Assembly: GCF_001484965.1 (NCBI RefSeq)
Contig: NZ_LLYY01000009.1
Span: forward strand, 1-64,000
Source: Shouchella shacheensis
Lineage (GTDB): Bacteria; Bacillota; Bacilli; Bacillales; Bacillaceae_D
Direction of reading: 5' to 3'
Length of the DNA stretch: 64,000 bases
The notes beneath the pieces are model-generated. The model saw only the letters and a program-made list of their open reading frames with translations. It did no database searches and was not told the DNA's origin. Of this stretch, positions 46,105-54,157 are shown piece by piece. The position numbers and the translations under genes are program-made. How positions within the stretch are numbered: position 1 is the first letter of the stretch; every line of letters begins with the position of its first letter.

Positions 46105-47502
46105 TTAAATACAAAAGTAACGTTTTGCATTTTCATAACAGATCCCTCTTACATACTTTTCAAGTAATGCTCTGCTATTTGGGACTTTCCCTTCTTCTAC
46201 CCAAGATCCTAGCAGATTACACAAAATCCTTCTGAAATATTCATGCCTAGAAAAAGACAAGAAGCTTCTTGAATCGGTTAGCATCCCAATGAAATTGCTT
46301 ATTAGCCCAATATTAGCTAGCGTTTTCATTTGATCTTCCATACCATCAATGGTATCATTGTACCACCATGCTGTGCCGAATTGAATTTTCCCTGGCACTT
46401 CTGCATTTTGAAAATTACCTGCCATCGCTGCAAGAACATTAAAATCTTTCGCATTCAGGCTGTACAAGATTGTTTTTGGAAGTTTCTCTTTCACTTCTAA
46501 GGCATCGAGAAATTTGGCAAGTTTATCAGCAACCATTCTGTCACCAATAGAGTCAAAACCACTGTCGGGTCCAACTTTATTGAACATTCTAGTGTTGTTA
46601 TTACGCAACGGTCCAATATGAAGTTGCATTGCCCACCCTTTGCCGGCATACAGTTCGCCCAATGTCAGCAATGTATATGTCTTGAACTGCTCAATTTCTA
46701 CTTCTGTTAATTTCTCACCCTTAAATCGTTTTTCGAATATAGCTGCCGTCTCGTCATGAGTAGCCTCTTCGTAGAACATTACATTAATGCCATGGTCTGA
46801 ACTTCGACACCCCATCTCGTCAAAAAAATCAACTCGTTTTGCTAACGCATCTAAAAAATCATCGTATTTTTCAATTGAGCTATCTCCTACTCTAGCTAGC
46901 TTTTCCACCCAAGAAATAAACTCATCCTTTTCAATAGCTAACCCATTATCCGGTCGAAAAGATGGAGAAATTTTGCATTCATAATTTTCATCCATCATCT
47001 TTTGATGGTTCTCTAAGTCGTCTGTTGGATCATCAGTTGTGCCTAGAAACTCAACGTTTTCCTTTTTCAATAGTGATCTTACGGATAGTGCAGGTGTCGC
47101 TAATTTTTGCTTTGTTTCTTTCCAAATTGCTGGTGCTGATGCTTCATCTAAAACCGTATCAATATTGAAATACCTTAGCAGCTCCAAATGTGTCCAATGG
47201 TACAAAGGATTGCCGAATGTGTTTGGAACCGTTTTCGCCCACGCTAAAAATTTTTCATAATCGTCTTTTTCCCCTGTAATATATGCTTCCTCGACACCAT
47301 TCGCACGCATTGCTCTCCATTTATAATGATCTCCTGCAAGCCAAATCTCGGATAAATTCGAATAATTTTTATCCTCAAGGATCTCTGCATCATTTAAATG
47401 ATTATGGTAGTCTATAATTGGTAAATCTTTTGCGAAGTTATAATAAAGCTCTTTTGCTGTTTCATTATATAGCAGAAAATCTTCTGTTATAAATGTTTTC
47501 AT
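46105..47502 (-). CDS. uxaC: glucuronate isomerase
   Basis: Converts glucuronate to fructuronate and galacturonate to tagaturonate, the first step of hexuronate breakdown. The amidohydrolase-like metal site starts with DYHNHLNDAEI near residue 31. LAGDHYKWRAMRANGVEE, MQLHIGPLRNNNTRMF and GMLTDSRSFLSFSRHEYFRR are hallmark stretches. The 465 residues match the family. GGGGAGGG precedes the ATG. The later pathway genes (uxaB, uxuA, kdgK) are not in the window. Confidence 0.96.
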   Translation of the reverse strand: MKTFITEDFLLYNETAKELYYNFAKDLPIIDYHNHLNDAEILEDKNYSNLSEIWLAGDHYKWRAMRANGVEEAYITGEKDDYEKFLAWAKTVPNTFGNPLYHWTHLELLRYFNIDTVLDEASAPAIWKETKQKLATPALSVRSLLKKENVEFLGTTDDPTDDLENHQKMMDENYECKISPSFRPDNGLAIEKDEFISWVEKLARVGDSSIEKYDDFLDALAKRVDFFDEMGCRSSDHGINVMFYEEATHDETAAIFEKRFKGEKLTEVEIEQFKTYTLLTLGELYAGKGWAMQLHIGPLRNNNTRMFNKVGPDSGFDSIGDRMVADKLAKFLDALEVKEKLPKTILYSLNAKDFNVLAAMAGNFQNAEVPGKIQFGTAWWYNDTIDGMEDQMKTLANIGLISNFIGMLTDSRSFLSFSRHEYFRRILCNLLGSWVEEGKVPNSRALLEKYVRGICYENAKRYFCI

Positions 47503-47545
47503 TGTTTCTTCACCCTCCCCAATATTGTCAAATCATAAATTCAGC

Positions 47546-47557
47546 AGTTTGTTTATC
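47546..47557 (+). promoter_or_regulatory. extra operator half-site in the uxaC leader
   Basis: AGTTTGTTTATC is identical over 12 bases to one half of the uxaC operator but points the other way, about 51 bases downstream of it. It could support looping or be chance. Confidence 0.3.
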
Positions 47558-47607
47558 TTTTGCCAATAAGCCTTATAAACAGTCATCTCCTTGATCTTTT
47601 ATTTATT

Positions 47608-47629
47608 ATTTTGTTTGATAAACAAACTA
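47608..47629. promoter_or_regulatory. operator for the ROK repressor, uxaC site
   Basis: TTTGTTTGATAAACAAACTA contains a near-perfect palindrome (TTTGTTT / AAACAAA) and lies just downstream of the uxaC promoter, about 106 bases before the start codon. It is the most symmetric of the three sites. Confidence 0.8.
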
Positions 47630-47646
47630 TTAGTGAACTATCTTCT

Positions 47647-47675
47647 ATTCTATAGGTAACGCATTCCTTTTTCAA
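47647..47675 (-). promoter_or_regulatory. uxaC promoter with a cre-like site in the spacer
   Basis: On the minus strand TTGAAA (47670-47675), 17 bases, TAGAAT (47647-47652), each five of six. GGAATGCGTTACCT at 47654-47667 on the minus strand fits the cre consensus in 12 of 14 positions and lies within the spacer, as at dctP. Confidence 0.7.
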
Positions 47676-47804
47676 GCACTCATCAGTCATTTCACAGAAA
47701 GAACCCCAAAGGCATAAACCACGCATCTCTTTTCCTCTGTGCACCAAAATGACGTAAAGGGGGCTGAATAAACGCTTCAATCAGCCTCCCTCGATCAATT
47801 TTGT

Positions 47805-48668
47805 TTACTCCTCTATCTCCTCCACCCTTTCAAGTGTTACAGCTCCAAGCGTTCCTGCCCGTAGTTCTCGCAAAATCAGCTCGGCGACTTTATCGTAATC
47901 GACAATCCCGCCTTTGAGCAAAGCGCCACGGTTTTTGCCGATTTCATCAAAGGTGCTACCAAGATCTTCAACATCAACACTCGTTAATTTGTACCGTTCT
48001 TCTAGCTTCAATGGATAATGCTCGCTAAAGAAGGTCAGCACAAAGGCAGCGACATCGCCAAAATCAAGAAGCTCGTCCTTGATCGCGCCTGTGGCAGCAA
48101 GGCGAAACCCTGTTCGCCGGTCATCAAACTTTGGCCAGAGAATTCCAGGCGTATCCAGGAGCTCCAGCTCGCTTCCGACCTTGATCCACTGCTGCTGCTT
48201 CGTCACGCCTGGTCGGTCGCCAACTTTTGCTTGTCGCTTGTTTACCAGACGATTAATGAGCGTCGACTTGCCGACGTTCGGTATCCCTAAAATAACGGCG
48301 CGGATGGCTCGTGGCTTCATGCCCTTTGCTTTCCACTTCTCAAACAACGGCGCGGCAAGGGTTCTTGCCGCTTTGGCAATCTCTTTAACGCCTTTTCCTG
48401 TTTGCGAATTAATTGCAAGCACTTCTGCGCCACGCCCTCGAAAATAGCGCGCCCATTTTTCTGTCTGCGACGCATCTGCAAGATCGGCCTTATTAAGCAA
48501 GACAAGGCGCGGCTTCTCTCCTGTTAATTCGTCAATAATAGGGTTGCGCGAGGATTGAGGCACACGCGCGTCTAGAAGCTCAATGACAACATCAATCATT
48601 TTTAGTTTTTCTTTAATTTCCCTGCGCGCTTTGGCCATATGCCCAGGGTACCACTGTATGGTTTTCAC
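47805..48668 (-). CDS. rbgA: ribosome biogenesis GTPase RbgA (YlqF)
   Basis: Needed for late assembly of the 50S subunit. The GTPase motifs are circularly permuted: G4 NKADLAD comes first (about 58), then G1 GIPNVGKSTLINRL (about 125) and G3 DTPGILWP (about 172). The N-terminus MKTIQWYPGHMAKARREI is diagnostic. Length is 287 residues. It follows lepB by 10 bases, and the accessory island ends just downstream of it. Confidence 0.97.
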   Translation of the reverse strand: MKTIQWYPGHMAKARREIKEKLKMIDVVIELLDARVPQSSRNPIIDELTGEKPRLVLLNKADLADASQTEKWARYFRGRGAEVLAINSQTGKGVKEIAKAARTLAAPLFEKWKAKGMKPRAIRAVILGIPNVGKSTLINRLVNKRQAKVGDRPGVTKQQQWIKVGSELELLDTPGILWPKFDDRRTGFRLAATGAIKDELLDFGDVAAFVLTFFSEHYPLKLEERYKLTSVDVEDLGSTFDEIGKNRGALLKGGIVDYDKVAELILRELRAGTLGAVTLERVEEIEE

Positions 48669-48678
48669 ACCGATTCAC

Positions 48679-49236
48679 CTACTCATTGTTTACAATTTGT
48701 ATGTTATCAAACGGCCAAACCACCACATTGGCTCTTCCGATAATTTCTTCCTTGGCGATCGCCCCAATGTCCCGACTATCTTTGCTCAGACGACGGTTAT
48801 CGCCCATCATAAAGTAATGATCTTCGGGAACTGTTTCATTCCCCGTTAGTTCCTGTAAGGAAAAATCCCCCGTCAGCACTTGCCCGTACAAGCCTTTCTT
48901 TAAATCGTCCAAAAATGGCTCTTCTATCGGCTCATCGTTTACGTGAAGTGTATCATCCACATATTCAATTTTTTCACCGGGCAAGCCGATAATGCGCTTA
49001 ATGTAGTCTTTCCCCCCTGGGGCATGGAATACGACAATGTCAAAGCGCTCCGGCTCACTAATGGAGTACTCGATTTGATTCACAATCATTTTGTCATCCG
49101 GTTCAAGCGTCGGCTGCATGGAATGACCGTCTACAACAATAGGAGCAAACAGAAACATACGAACGATAAAAGCCAGCGTAAGAGCGATCATAATGGCTTT
49201 CAACCATTCCCATGAGGTGGTTCTTACTTTTTCCAA
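48679..49236 (-). CDS. lepB: type I signal peptidase
   Basis: Cleaves signal peptides at the outer face of the membrane. One N-terminal membrane segment (about 11-31) precedes the catalytic Ser in VVDGHSMQPTL and the Lys in GKDYIKRIIGLPGE. The box MMGDNRRLSKDSRDIG is intact. I prefer the TTG start at 49236, with GGAGG eight bases upstream and 185 residues, over an ATG 30 bases earlier without a site. It lies between rplS and rbgA. Confidence 0.94.
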   Translation of the reverse strand: MEKVRTTSWEWLKAIMIALTLAFIVRMFLFAPIVVDGHSMQPTLEPDDKMIVNQIEYSISEPERFDIVVFHAPGGKDYIKRIIGLPGEKIEYVDDTLHVNDEPIEEPFLDDLKKGLYGQVLTGDFSLQELTGNETVPEDHYFMMGDNRRLSKDSRDIGAIAKEEIIGRANVVVWPFDNIQIVNNE

Positions 49237-49297
49237 GCCTGCAGCCTCCTCGTGAAATTCTAGCACTATTTTACCACAGTCTACGCTACGATGTATG

Positions 49298-49331
49298 AAA
49301 AAAGAAGCGCGGGGTTTCCGCGCTTCTTTTT
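49298..49331 (-). terminator. terminator after rplS
   Basis: GAAGCGCGG and CCGCGCTTC form a 9-base-pair GC-rich stem 14 bases after the rplS stop. It is flanked by A6 on one side and T5 on the other. It separates rplS from lepB. Confidence 0.9.
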
Positions 49332-49344
49332 GTCTAGTTCAGCT

Positions 49345-49692
49345 TTAACGACGAATTTCTTTGATACGTGCTGCTTTTCCACGAAGATTACGAAGATAGT
49401 AAAGCTTAGCACGACGTACTTTACCGTAACGCTTCACTTCAATCTTATCGATCTTCGGTGAATGTAATGGGAATGTACGTTCAACGCCTACGCCGTATGA
49501 GATTTTTCGCGCGATAAACGTTTCGCTAATTCCAGTTCCACGACGCTTGATTACAACGCCTTCGAAGATCTGGATACGCTCACGTGTACCCTCAACAACC
49601 TTTACGTGGATCGTGAGTGTATCACCAGGACGGAAATCCGGGTGGTCCGTACGCAATTGCTCATTAGTGATTTCACGGATAATATTGCTCAT
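49345..49692 (-). CDS. rplS: 50S ribosomal protein L19
   Basis: L19 lies at the 30S-50S interface. The start at 49692 ([14 protein letters not shown]) gives 115 residues with the family motifs [36 protein letters not shown] and [29 protein letters not shown] precedes the ATG. It has its own promoter and leader, needed because argS has been placed between it and trmD. Confidence 0.98.
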   Translation of the reverse strand: MSNIIREITNEQLRTDHPDFRPGDTLTIHVKVVEGTRERIQIFEGVVIKRRGTGISETFIARKISYGVGVERTFPLHSPKIDKIEVKRYGKVRRAKLYYLRNLRGKAARIKEIRR

Positions 49693-49781
49693 CGTATAAT
49701 TCCCCTCCTTCCGCACAGACATTCTTGCCACAAAAGCTAGCAGCGGAACATCGTAATCCTGCCAACATGAAGTTAGCCACA
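49693..49781 (-). ncRNA. probable L19 (rplS) leader
   Basis: The expected rplS transcript has an 89-base leader in which TTCCGC pairs with GCGGAA just before the Shine-Dalgarno, plus a GGCTAAC / GTTGGC pairing upstream. Firmicutes rplS often has a short autoregulatory leader. I cannot confirm the covariance pattern by eye. Confidence 0.4.
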
Positions 49782-49787
49782 ACCGTT

Positions 49788-49816
49788 ATCATAGCATAGG
49801 AAAAGCCCAGTTACAA
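49788..49816 (-). promoter_or_regulatory. rplS promoter
   Basis: On the minus strand TTGTAA (49811-49816), 17 bases, TATGAT (49788-49793). It lies 8 bases after the argS stop, so rplS can be transcribed independently of argS. Confidence 0.6.
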
Positions 49817-49823
49817 GAATTGT

Positions 49824-51674
49824 TTAGATCTTTTTTTGCAAAGGCAACCCAAGGATGGTCAAAACCTCGCCAAGCTTGTCGATAACGAGTTCCGTTAGGG
49901 CAAGTCTTCGTTTTTTCTCTTCGTCACTCGCCTTCAGCACGGGGCATTTGGCATAGAAACGGTTATAGGCGCTGGCCAGTTCGTACGCAAATGTACAGAG
50001 AAGATTTGGTTCCAAGTCCTGAACAGCTTTGCTGAGGGTTTGATTCCAGCCAGCCAGATGCTTCAGAAGCGCCCGTTCAACTTCTTCCGCCCCGGCAAAA
50101 CGAGCCTCTGTCGAATGAATACCGGCCTCTTCCGCTTTTTTCAAGATGCTGTTCGCACGCGCAAACGTGTACTCTAAATAAATCCCTGTGTTTCCTGTTA
50201 CTTGCGTTGCTTCTTCAAGGTCAAACGTTATATCAGACGTCGTATTGTACCGCAGCATATTGTAACGGATCGCTGCCAGTGCAAGTGTTTTCACCGTCTC
50301 TTCTTCCGCATCGGGGCTTTGCTTTCGTACGGCTTGCTCCATATGAGCCATCAATTCCTTGATTTTAATGCCGATGCCTTTTCGCCCAGACATTGCGTAG
50401 ACGTTCTTGCCTTCCTCCGTTTCCAGGCCGAGCATTTGCGCGGTTGACTTGCTCAAGGAGACCACGCCATACGAGACATGATGGAGACGTTCGGCTGATT
50501 CTTCATATCCAGCCGCATGTAGAGCTTGTTTAACGACTTGCTGCGGATACTCCTGGCGATAATCGATCACGTTAATGACTTGGTCGCCTCGTCCAAACGG
50601 TTGGGATACTCCTTCAGCAACGGTTGTCCAAACTCCATCCGCCTTATAGGCATAGGAGAAATCCGCGTCCAGTAACCCGAACTTCCACATATGGTAGGCA
50701 ATGTCTTTTGCGGTATACGTCAGGACGCCATTTGAACGCACGAGCACTTTATCGGCCTGGTGCTCTTCTTCCGTATGGTTCGCTTTGGCATCGTTCGTAC
50801 GCATGACCCAGCAACCTGCCTGCGGTCCGTCTTCTTTTTTTAAGAAAGCCTCCGTTTCTTGAAGTCTCTCAACCGCCATCTTCCAAAAACCTTCATTAAG
50901 AATGTTCCGTTCCCAAACGAGCAAATCATAGGAAATGCCAAACTGCCCAAGCTCTTCGACGTGCTCTGTCGCAATCTTGTCCGCAACCGCATAGCCAAGC
51001 CAAGACGTGCTGTTGTTTCCTTCCTCCAGCTTGTGAAGAATCTCGTCACGCTTGTCCGTGGCAACCGTCTTCTGATCGTATTGTTCATTAAGCTGTGCGT
51101 ACACATCCCAACAATAATCACCAAAACGCTTCGCCTCACTCTCCTTGGCCTCTGTATGAAACAGCCCGACGAGCGTATCTGCTAGTTGATTGCCAAGGTC
51201 ATCTATATAATTATGTACTTCCACATGTTTCCCTGTTGCTTTAAGCAGACGCGCGAGCGTATCGCCAATGCAGGCGTTCCGCAAGTGCCCAATATGCGCG
51301 GATTTGTTCGGGTTGATCGAGGTATGTTCAATCAAGACCTTTTCTTGCTTTTCGTCTTCGAAACCCAAATCTTCCCCGTCCGCTTCCATCACCTCGTCCC
51401 AGTCCACAAATACATTTAAAAACCCAGGTTTAACAGCCTCGATCGTTGAAATCAGCGGAGCGTTTTGCGTCTCAACGGCTTCCTTTAGTTCTGTTGCAAT
51501 TTCAAATGGGTTTTTCTTAAGGATGCGAGCGAGTTTTAAGGCAATGCTTGTTGCAAAGTCGCCGTGCGCAAGCTGCTGCGGCTGCTCAAACACAACGGGA
51601 TGCTCTGCGCCTTTTGTTTTTGTAAGTTCGTCCACAAATGGTTGAACGATGGCCTCTAGCTGCTCTTGCATCAT
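49824..51674 (-). CDS. argS: arginine-tRNA ligase
   Basis: Class I synthetase charging tRNA-Arg. The N-terminal Add1-like domain (about 1-100) is followed by the HIGH motif in SAHIGHLRNACIGDTLARLL. The degenerate KMSKS-region loop reads MSGRKGIGIKIKELM, and the C-terminal DALR helical domain includes NTGIYLEYTFARANSILKKA. At 616 residues it is about 60 longer than B. subtilis ArgS. It sits between trmD and rplS, which are adjacent in B. subtilis, and has its own promoter. It could be a second, diverged argS. Confidence 0.95.
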   Translation of the reverse strand: MMQEQLEAIVQPFVDELTKTKGAEHPVVFEQPQQLAHGDFATSIALKLARILKKNPFEIATELKEAVETQNAPLISTIEAVKPGFLNVFVDWDEVMEADGEDLGFEDEKQEKVLIEHTSINPNKSAHIGHLRNACIGDTLARLLKATGKHVEVHNYIDDLGNQLADTLVGLFHTEAKESEAKRFGDYCWDVYAQLNEQYDQKTVATDKRDEILHKLEEGNNSTSWLGYAVADKIATEHVEELGQFGISYDLLVWERNILNEGFWKMAVERLQETEAFLKKEDGPQAGCWVMRTNDAKANHTEEEHQADKVLVRSNGVLTYTAKDIAYHMWKFGLLDADFSYAYKADGVWTTVAEGVSQPFGRGDQVINVIDYRQEYPQQVVKQALHAAGYEESAERLHHVSYGVVSLSKSTAQMLGLETEEGKNVYAMSGRKGIGIKIKELMAHMEQAVRKQSPDAEEETVKTLALAAIRYNMLRYNTTSDITFDLEEATQVTGNTGIYLEYTFARANSILKKAEEAGIHSTEARFAGAEEVERALLKHLAGWNQTLSKAVQDLEPNLLCTFAYELASAYNRFYAKCPVLKASDEEKKRRLALTELVIDKLGEVLTILGLPLQKKI

Positions 51675-51709
51675 GATCCCTGCTCACCTTACCTTCAATC
51701 TTTTGCACA

Positions 51710-51718
51710 AGTATACCA
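51710..51718 (-). promoter_or_regulatory. extended -10 promoter of argS
   Basis: On the minus strand TGGTATACT is an extended -10 element (TATACT at 51710-51715) without a good -35. It lies about 36 bases before the argS start. The 139-base gap after trmD has no T-box-sized leader. Confidence 0.45.
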
Positions 51719-51813
51719 CTTGCGTGTAATCTGTGCGATGCGTTTCTGTGACAGGAATGAGGGTACAACAGACCTGTCCAAAGGCATGACAAAGGAGAGA
51801 CCCAAAAAAGGCT

Positions 51814-52554
51814 CTACTCGCTAGGATCTCTTTTAATTTCTTCCAACAACTTCTTCTCTTCATCACTCCATTCATAGCTCTCAAGCATGTCCGGTCGTCT
51901 CTCGTACGTTCTGCGCAGCGCTTCTTTTTTTCGCCACGCTTCAATATGGGCATGATGGCCGGAAAGCAGCATCTCCGGGACCTTCATCCCGCGAAAATCA
52001 GCTGGACGGGTGTAGTGAGGGTGTTCGAGCAGACCTGTGGAATGAGAATCTGTCACCGCAGATTCATCATTACCAAGAACACCTGGAAGCAGCCGCGTCA
52101 CGCTATCGGCAATCACCATGGCTCCGAGCTCTCCTCCGGTTAGGACATAGTCTCCAAGAGAGATTTCATCCGTGACGAGATGTTCCCGCACACGCTCATC
52201 AAAGCCTTCATAATGCCCGCAAAGAAGCATTAAATGCTCTTCTGAGGCTAGCTCTTCCGCTTTTGCCTGCGTGAAGCGTTCACCTTGCGGACAGAGCATG
52301 ACAATTCGAGGCTTCGCTTCGTTTCCTTTTGTTAAGGCATCCACAGCATCAAAAATCGGTTGCGGGCTAAGGACCATTCCCGCGCCACCTCCGTACGGAT
52401 AGTCATCGACCTTCTTATGTTTGTTCGTCGTGTAGGCGCGAAAATCAACGGTTCGAAAGGCAACGGCTCCTCTCTCCTGGGCCTGCTTTAAGATCGATGA
52501 CCCAAACACACCTGCAAACATCTCTGGAAAAAGCGTCATAACGTCAATCCTCAT
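51814..52554 (-). CDS. trmD: tRNA (guanine-N1)-methyltransferase TrmD
   Basis: Makes m1G37 in tRNA, which prevents frameshifting. The N-terminus [52 protein letters not shown] and [18 protein letters not shown] (the trefoil-knot SAM site) are all present. Length is 246 residues. It overlaps rimM by ATGA. Confidence 0.98.
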   Translation of the reverse strand: MRIDVMTLFPEMFAGVFGSSILKQAQERGAVAFRTVDFRAYTTNKHKKVDDYPYGGGAGMVLSPQPIFDAVDALTKGNEAKPRIVMLCPQGERFTQAKAEELASEEHLMLLCGHYEGFDERVREHLVTDEISLGDYVLTGGELGAMVIADSVTRLLPGVLGNDESAVTDSHSTGLLEHPHYTRPADFRGMKVPEMLLSGHHAHIEAWRKKEALRRTYERRPDMLESYEWSDEEKKLLEEIKRDPSE

Positions 52555-53069
52555 TCGTCAAGCCCTTCCATCACGTGAACCTGAATGACTCGCTCTTCCA
52601 CATCTACCTCTTTAATGGCCTCTTCAATATAAGGCAGCAGCAGATCCTTTTTCCCCTTTCTCTGAACGACCCACACATCATTGGCGCCAGTCTCAAAGAT
52701 TTCTTTGACTTTGCCGAGCTCTTCTCCTTCATCACTTACTACGGTACAGCCAACGATTTCGTGGTGGTAGAATTCATGTTCTTCAAGCTCACTCAGGTCC
52801 TTCTTTGAGACAAAGAGAAACTGTCCTTTGTAGCCCTCGACGTCGTTGATGTTATTCATGCCTTCAAATGTCAGCAAATCAAAGTTCTTATGGATCCGGT
52901 GAGAACGCACGACCACCTGAACGCCGTCGCTTCTAGCATCAGGGGCAATTTTCAGCGTCGAGCCGGCCGCGTAACGCTCCTCAGCGAAATCCGTGGTAGA
53001 AAGAACCCGGACCTCTCCGCGTACGCCATGCGTATTTACGAGCTTTCCGACGTTAAACCAAGTTGTCAT
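52551..53069 (-). CDS. rimM: ribosome maturation factor RimM
   Basis: Assists assembly of the 30S head. It has an N-terminal RimM barrel ([20 protein letters not shown]) and a C-terminal PRC-barrel ([38 protein letters not shown]). The ATG at 53069 gives 172 residues. It overlaps the end of ylqD by 17 bases and trmD by 4. Confidence 0.96.
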   Translation of the reverse strand: MTTWFNVGKLVNTHGVRGEVRVLSTTDFAEERYAAGSTLKIAPDARSDGVQVVVRSHRIHKNFDLLTFEGMNNINDVEGYKGQFLFVSKKDLSELEEHEFYHHEIVGCTVVSDEGEELGKVKEIFETGANDVWVVQRKGKKDLLLPYIEEAIKEVDVEERVIQVHVMEGLDE

Positions 53070-53475
53070 CGTCACTTGTCCTACTTTCTTTAAATTCTTG
53101 AACACGGCCGTCTTTTACGATCACCTCGACAGAGTCAGTGTCATCCGGCCACGGGTCGCCAATGTCTATGTCTAGGATCATATCAGCGGTGCCTGCATCA
53201 AGCTCTGAACCAGTTTCTAGCTTTTGCAGCTGCTGAACGCGAAATGAAACGGTTTCGAGCTTGTCTTTTCGCTTCCTCATTTCGGCCTTATAGCGCGCCC
53301 TCACATTCTGCTGTTCTCTTGCCTGTAAATCCTTTGTCGCCTTATGCAACTGAAATTCAAGCTGCTCGAGTTCACGGTTAAGCTGGGTCACTTCTTCCTC
53401 AAAGTCCGAAATAATCTCTTGTTTTTTCTTCTCAGTCAGCACATGCTTCACTTTAACTGTTCGAATAAACTTCAT
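53053..53475 (-). CDS. ylqD: YlqD family protein
   Basis: Uncharacterised but conserved Bacillaceae protein always found near rimM. The 140 residues begin MKFIRTVKVKHVLTEKKKQE, followed by a coiled coil (about 20-95) and an acidic C-terminal segment (DIDIGDPWPDDTDSVEVIVK). GGGGAGGTGAAGC precedes the ATG at 53475. Its function is unknown. Confidence 0.88.
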   Translation of the reverse strand: MKFIRTVKVKHVLTEKKKQEIISDFEEEVTQLNRELEQLEFQLHKATKDLQAREQQNVRARYKAEMRKRKDKLETVSFRVQQLQKLETGSELDAGTADMILDIDIGDPWPDDTDSVEVIVKDGRVQEFKESRTSDDDNLV

Positions 53476-53503
53476 CGCTTCACCTCCCCGTTTAAGAAGA
53501 CGC

Positions 53504-53524
53504 AAAAAAAGGGAGAGGTCTCCC
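53504..53524 (-). terminator. terminator between khpA and ylqD
   Basis: GGGAGA and TCTCCC enclose GG and are followed on the minus strand by TTTTTTTG. It lies 16 bases after the khpA stop. It may end the rpsP-khpA transcript or allow partial read-through to ylqD-rimM-trmD. Confidence 0.75.
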
Positions 53525-53539
53525 CCGCCCTTTTATGTC

Positions 53540-53770
53540 TCACTCGACAATGTCAAGCCGCACTCGCTGATTCTCTTTGCCTGTTGCAGCATAAACAACG
53601 GCGCGGATGGCTTTTGCCGTTCGGCCTTGCTTTCCAATCACTTTGCCCATGTCTTCAGGATGAACCGAGAGGCGCAACACTTGCGTCTTGTCCTCAAGAG
53701 CTTCGTCAACGTGAACCGAATCCGGATGATCAACAATCGATCTGGCTAGATGTTCAACTAAAGCTTTCAT
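53540..53770 (-). CDS. khpA: KH-domain RNA-binding protein KhpA (YlqC)
   Basis: Small RNA-binding protein (76 residues) with one KH domain. The GxxG loop is VIGKQGRTAKAIRAVVYAA. In related bacteria it pairs with KhpB/Jag. GGAGGAGGCC precedes the ATG. It follows rpsP by 21 bases, as in B. subtilis. Confidence 0.95.
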   Translation of the reverse strand: MKALVEHLARSIVDHPDSVHVDEALEDKTQVLRLSVHPEDMGKVIGKQGRTAKAIRAVVYAATGKENQRVRLDIVE

Positions 53771-53791
53771 GGCCTCCTCCTTAGGGGGTGA

Positions 53792-54064
53792 TTATTTGCT
53801 TGTTTTCTCGTTGTGAAGCTTTTCCATCAGGCCCGCATCTGAGAACAAGTTGCGAACTGTGTCGGAAGGCTTCGCGCCTTTTAGCATCCACTCAAGCGCT
53901 TTGTCTTCTTGAAGACTCACTTGCGCCGGTTTTGCGATCGGGTTGTACGTTCCGATCTCTTCAATGAACCGACCATCACGCGGGGAACGAGAATCTGCAA
54001 CAACTACACGGTAAAATGGGGCTTTTTTAGAACCCATACGTTTTAAACGAATTTTAACAGCCAT
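53792..54064 (-). CDS. rpsP: 30S ribosomal protein S16
   Basis: The ATG at 54064 ([20 protein letters not shown]) gives 90 residues, with [20 protein letters not shown] and [25 protein letters not shown] precedes it. It has its own promoter at 54104-54132 after ffh. Confidence 0.98.
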   Translation of the reverse strand: MAVKIRLKRMGSKKAPFYRVVVADSRSPRDGRFIEEIGTYNPIAKPAQVSLQEDKALEWMLKGAKPSDTVRNLFSDAGLMEKLHNEKTSK

Positions 54065-54103
54065 TTGCTGTACACCTCCAAAAATAATTACACACAATTT
54101 TTT

Positions 54104-54132
54104 ATCATATCATCAATTCGTCCATTGCTCAA
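54104..54132 (-). promoter_or_regulatory. rpsP promoter
   Basis: On the minus strand TTGAGC (54127-54132), 17 bases, TATGAT (54104-54109). It lies between the ffh stop and rpsP and gives a leader of about 33 bases. Confidence 0.6.
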
Positions 54133-54157
54133 GTGAAAATGGAGAAGAGATTCCAAC

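Noticed and set aside
47520-47590. 17-codon frame (MTVYKAYWQKINKLLNL) in the uxaC leader
   Set aside because: An AAGGAG is present but abuts the ATG with no spacing, and the peptide shows no regulatory codon pattern. Too weak to call a leader peptide.
47583-47780. 65-codon minus-strand frame upstream of uxaC
   Set aside because: It covers the uxaC promoter, cre-like site and operator. Its composition (Cys-rich, no domain) is not protein-like and no ribosome-binding site was seen.
51720-51813. T-box leader before argS
   Set aside because: The gap is too short and no T-box sequence, specifier loop or terminator/antiterminator pair was seen.
51790-51815. Terminator after trmD
   Set aside because: The candidate arms (AGAGCC / GGGTCTCT) pair imperfectly and the T-run lies in the loop and not after the stem.
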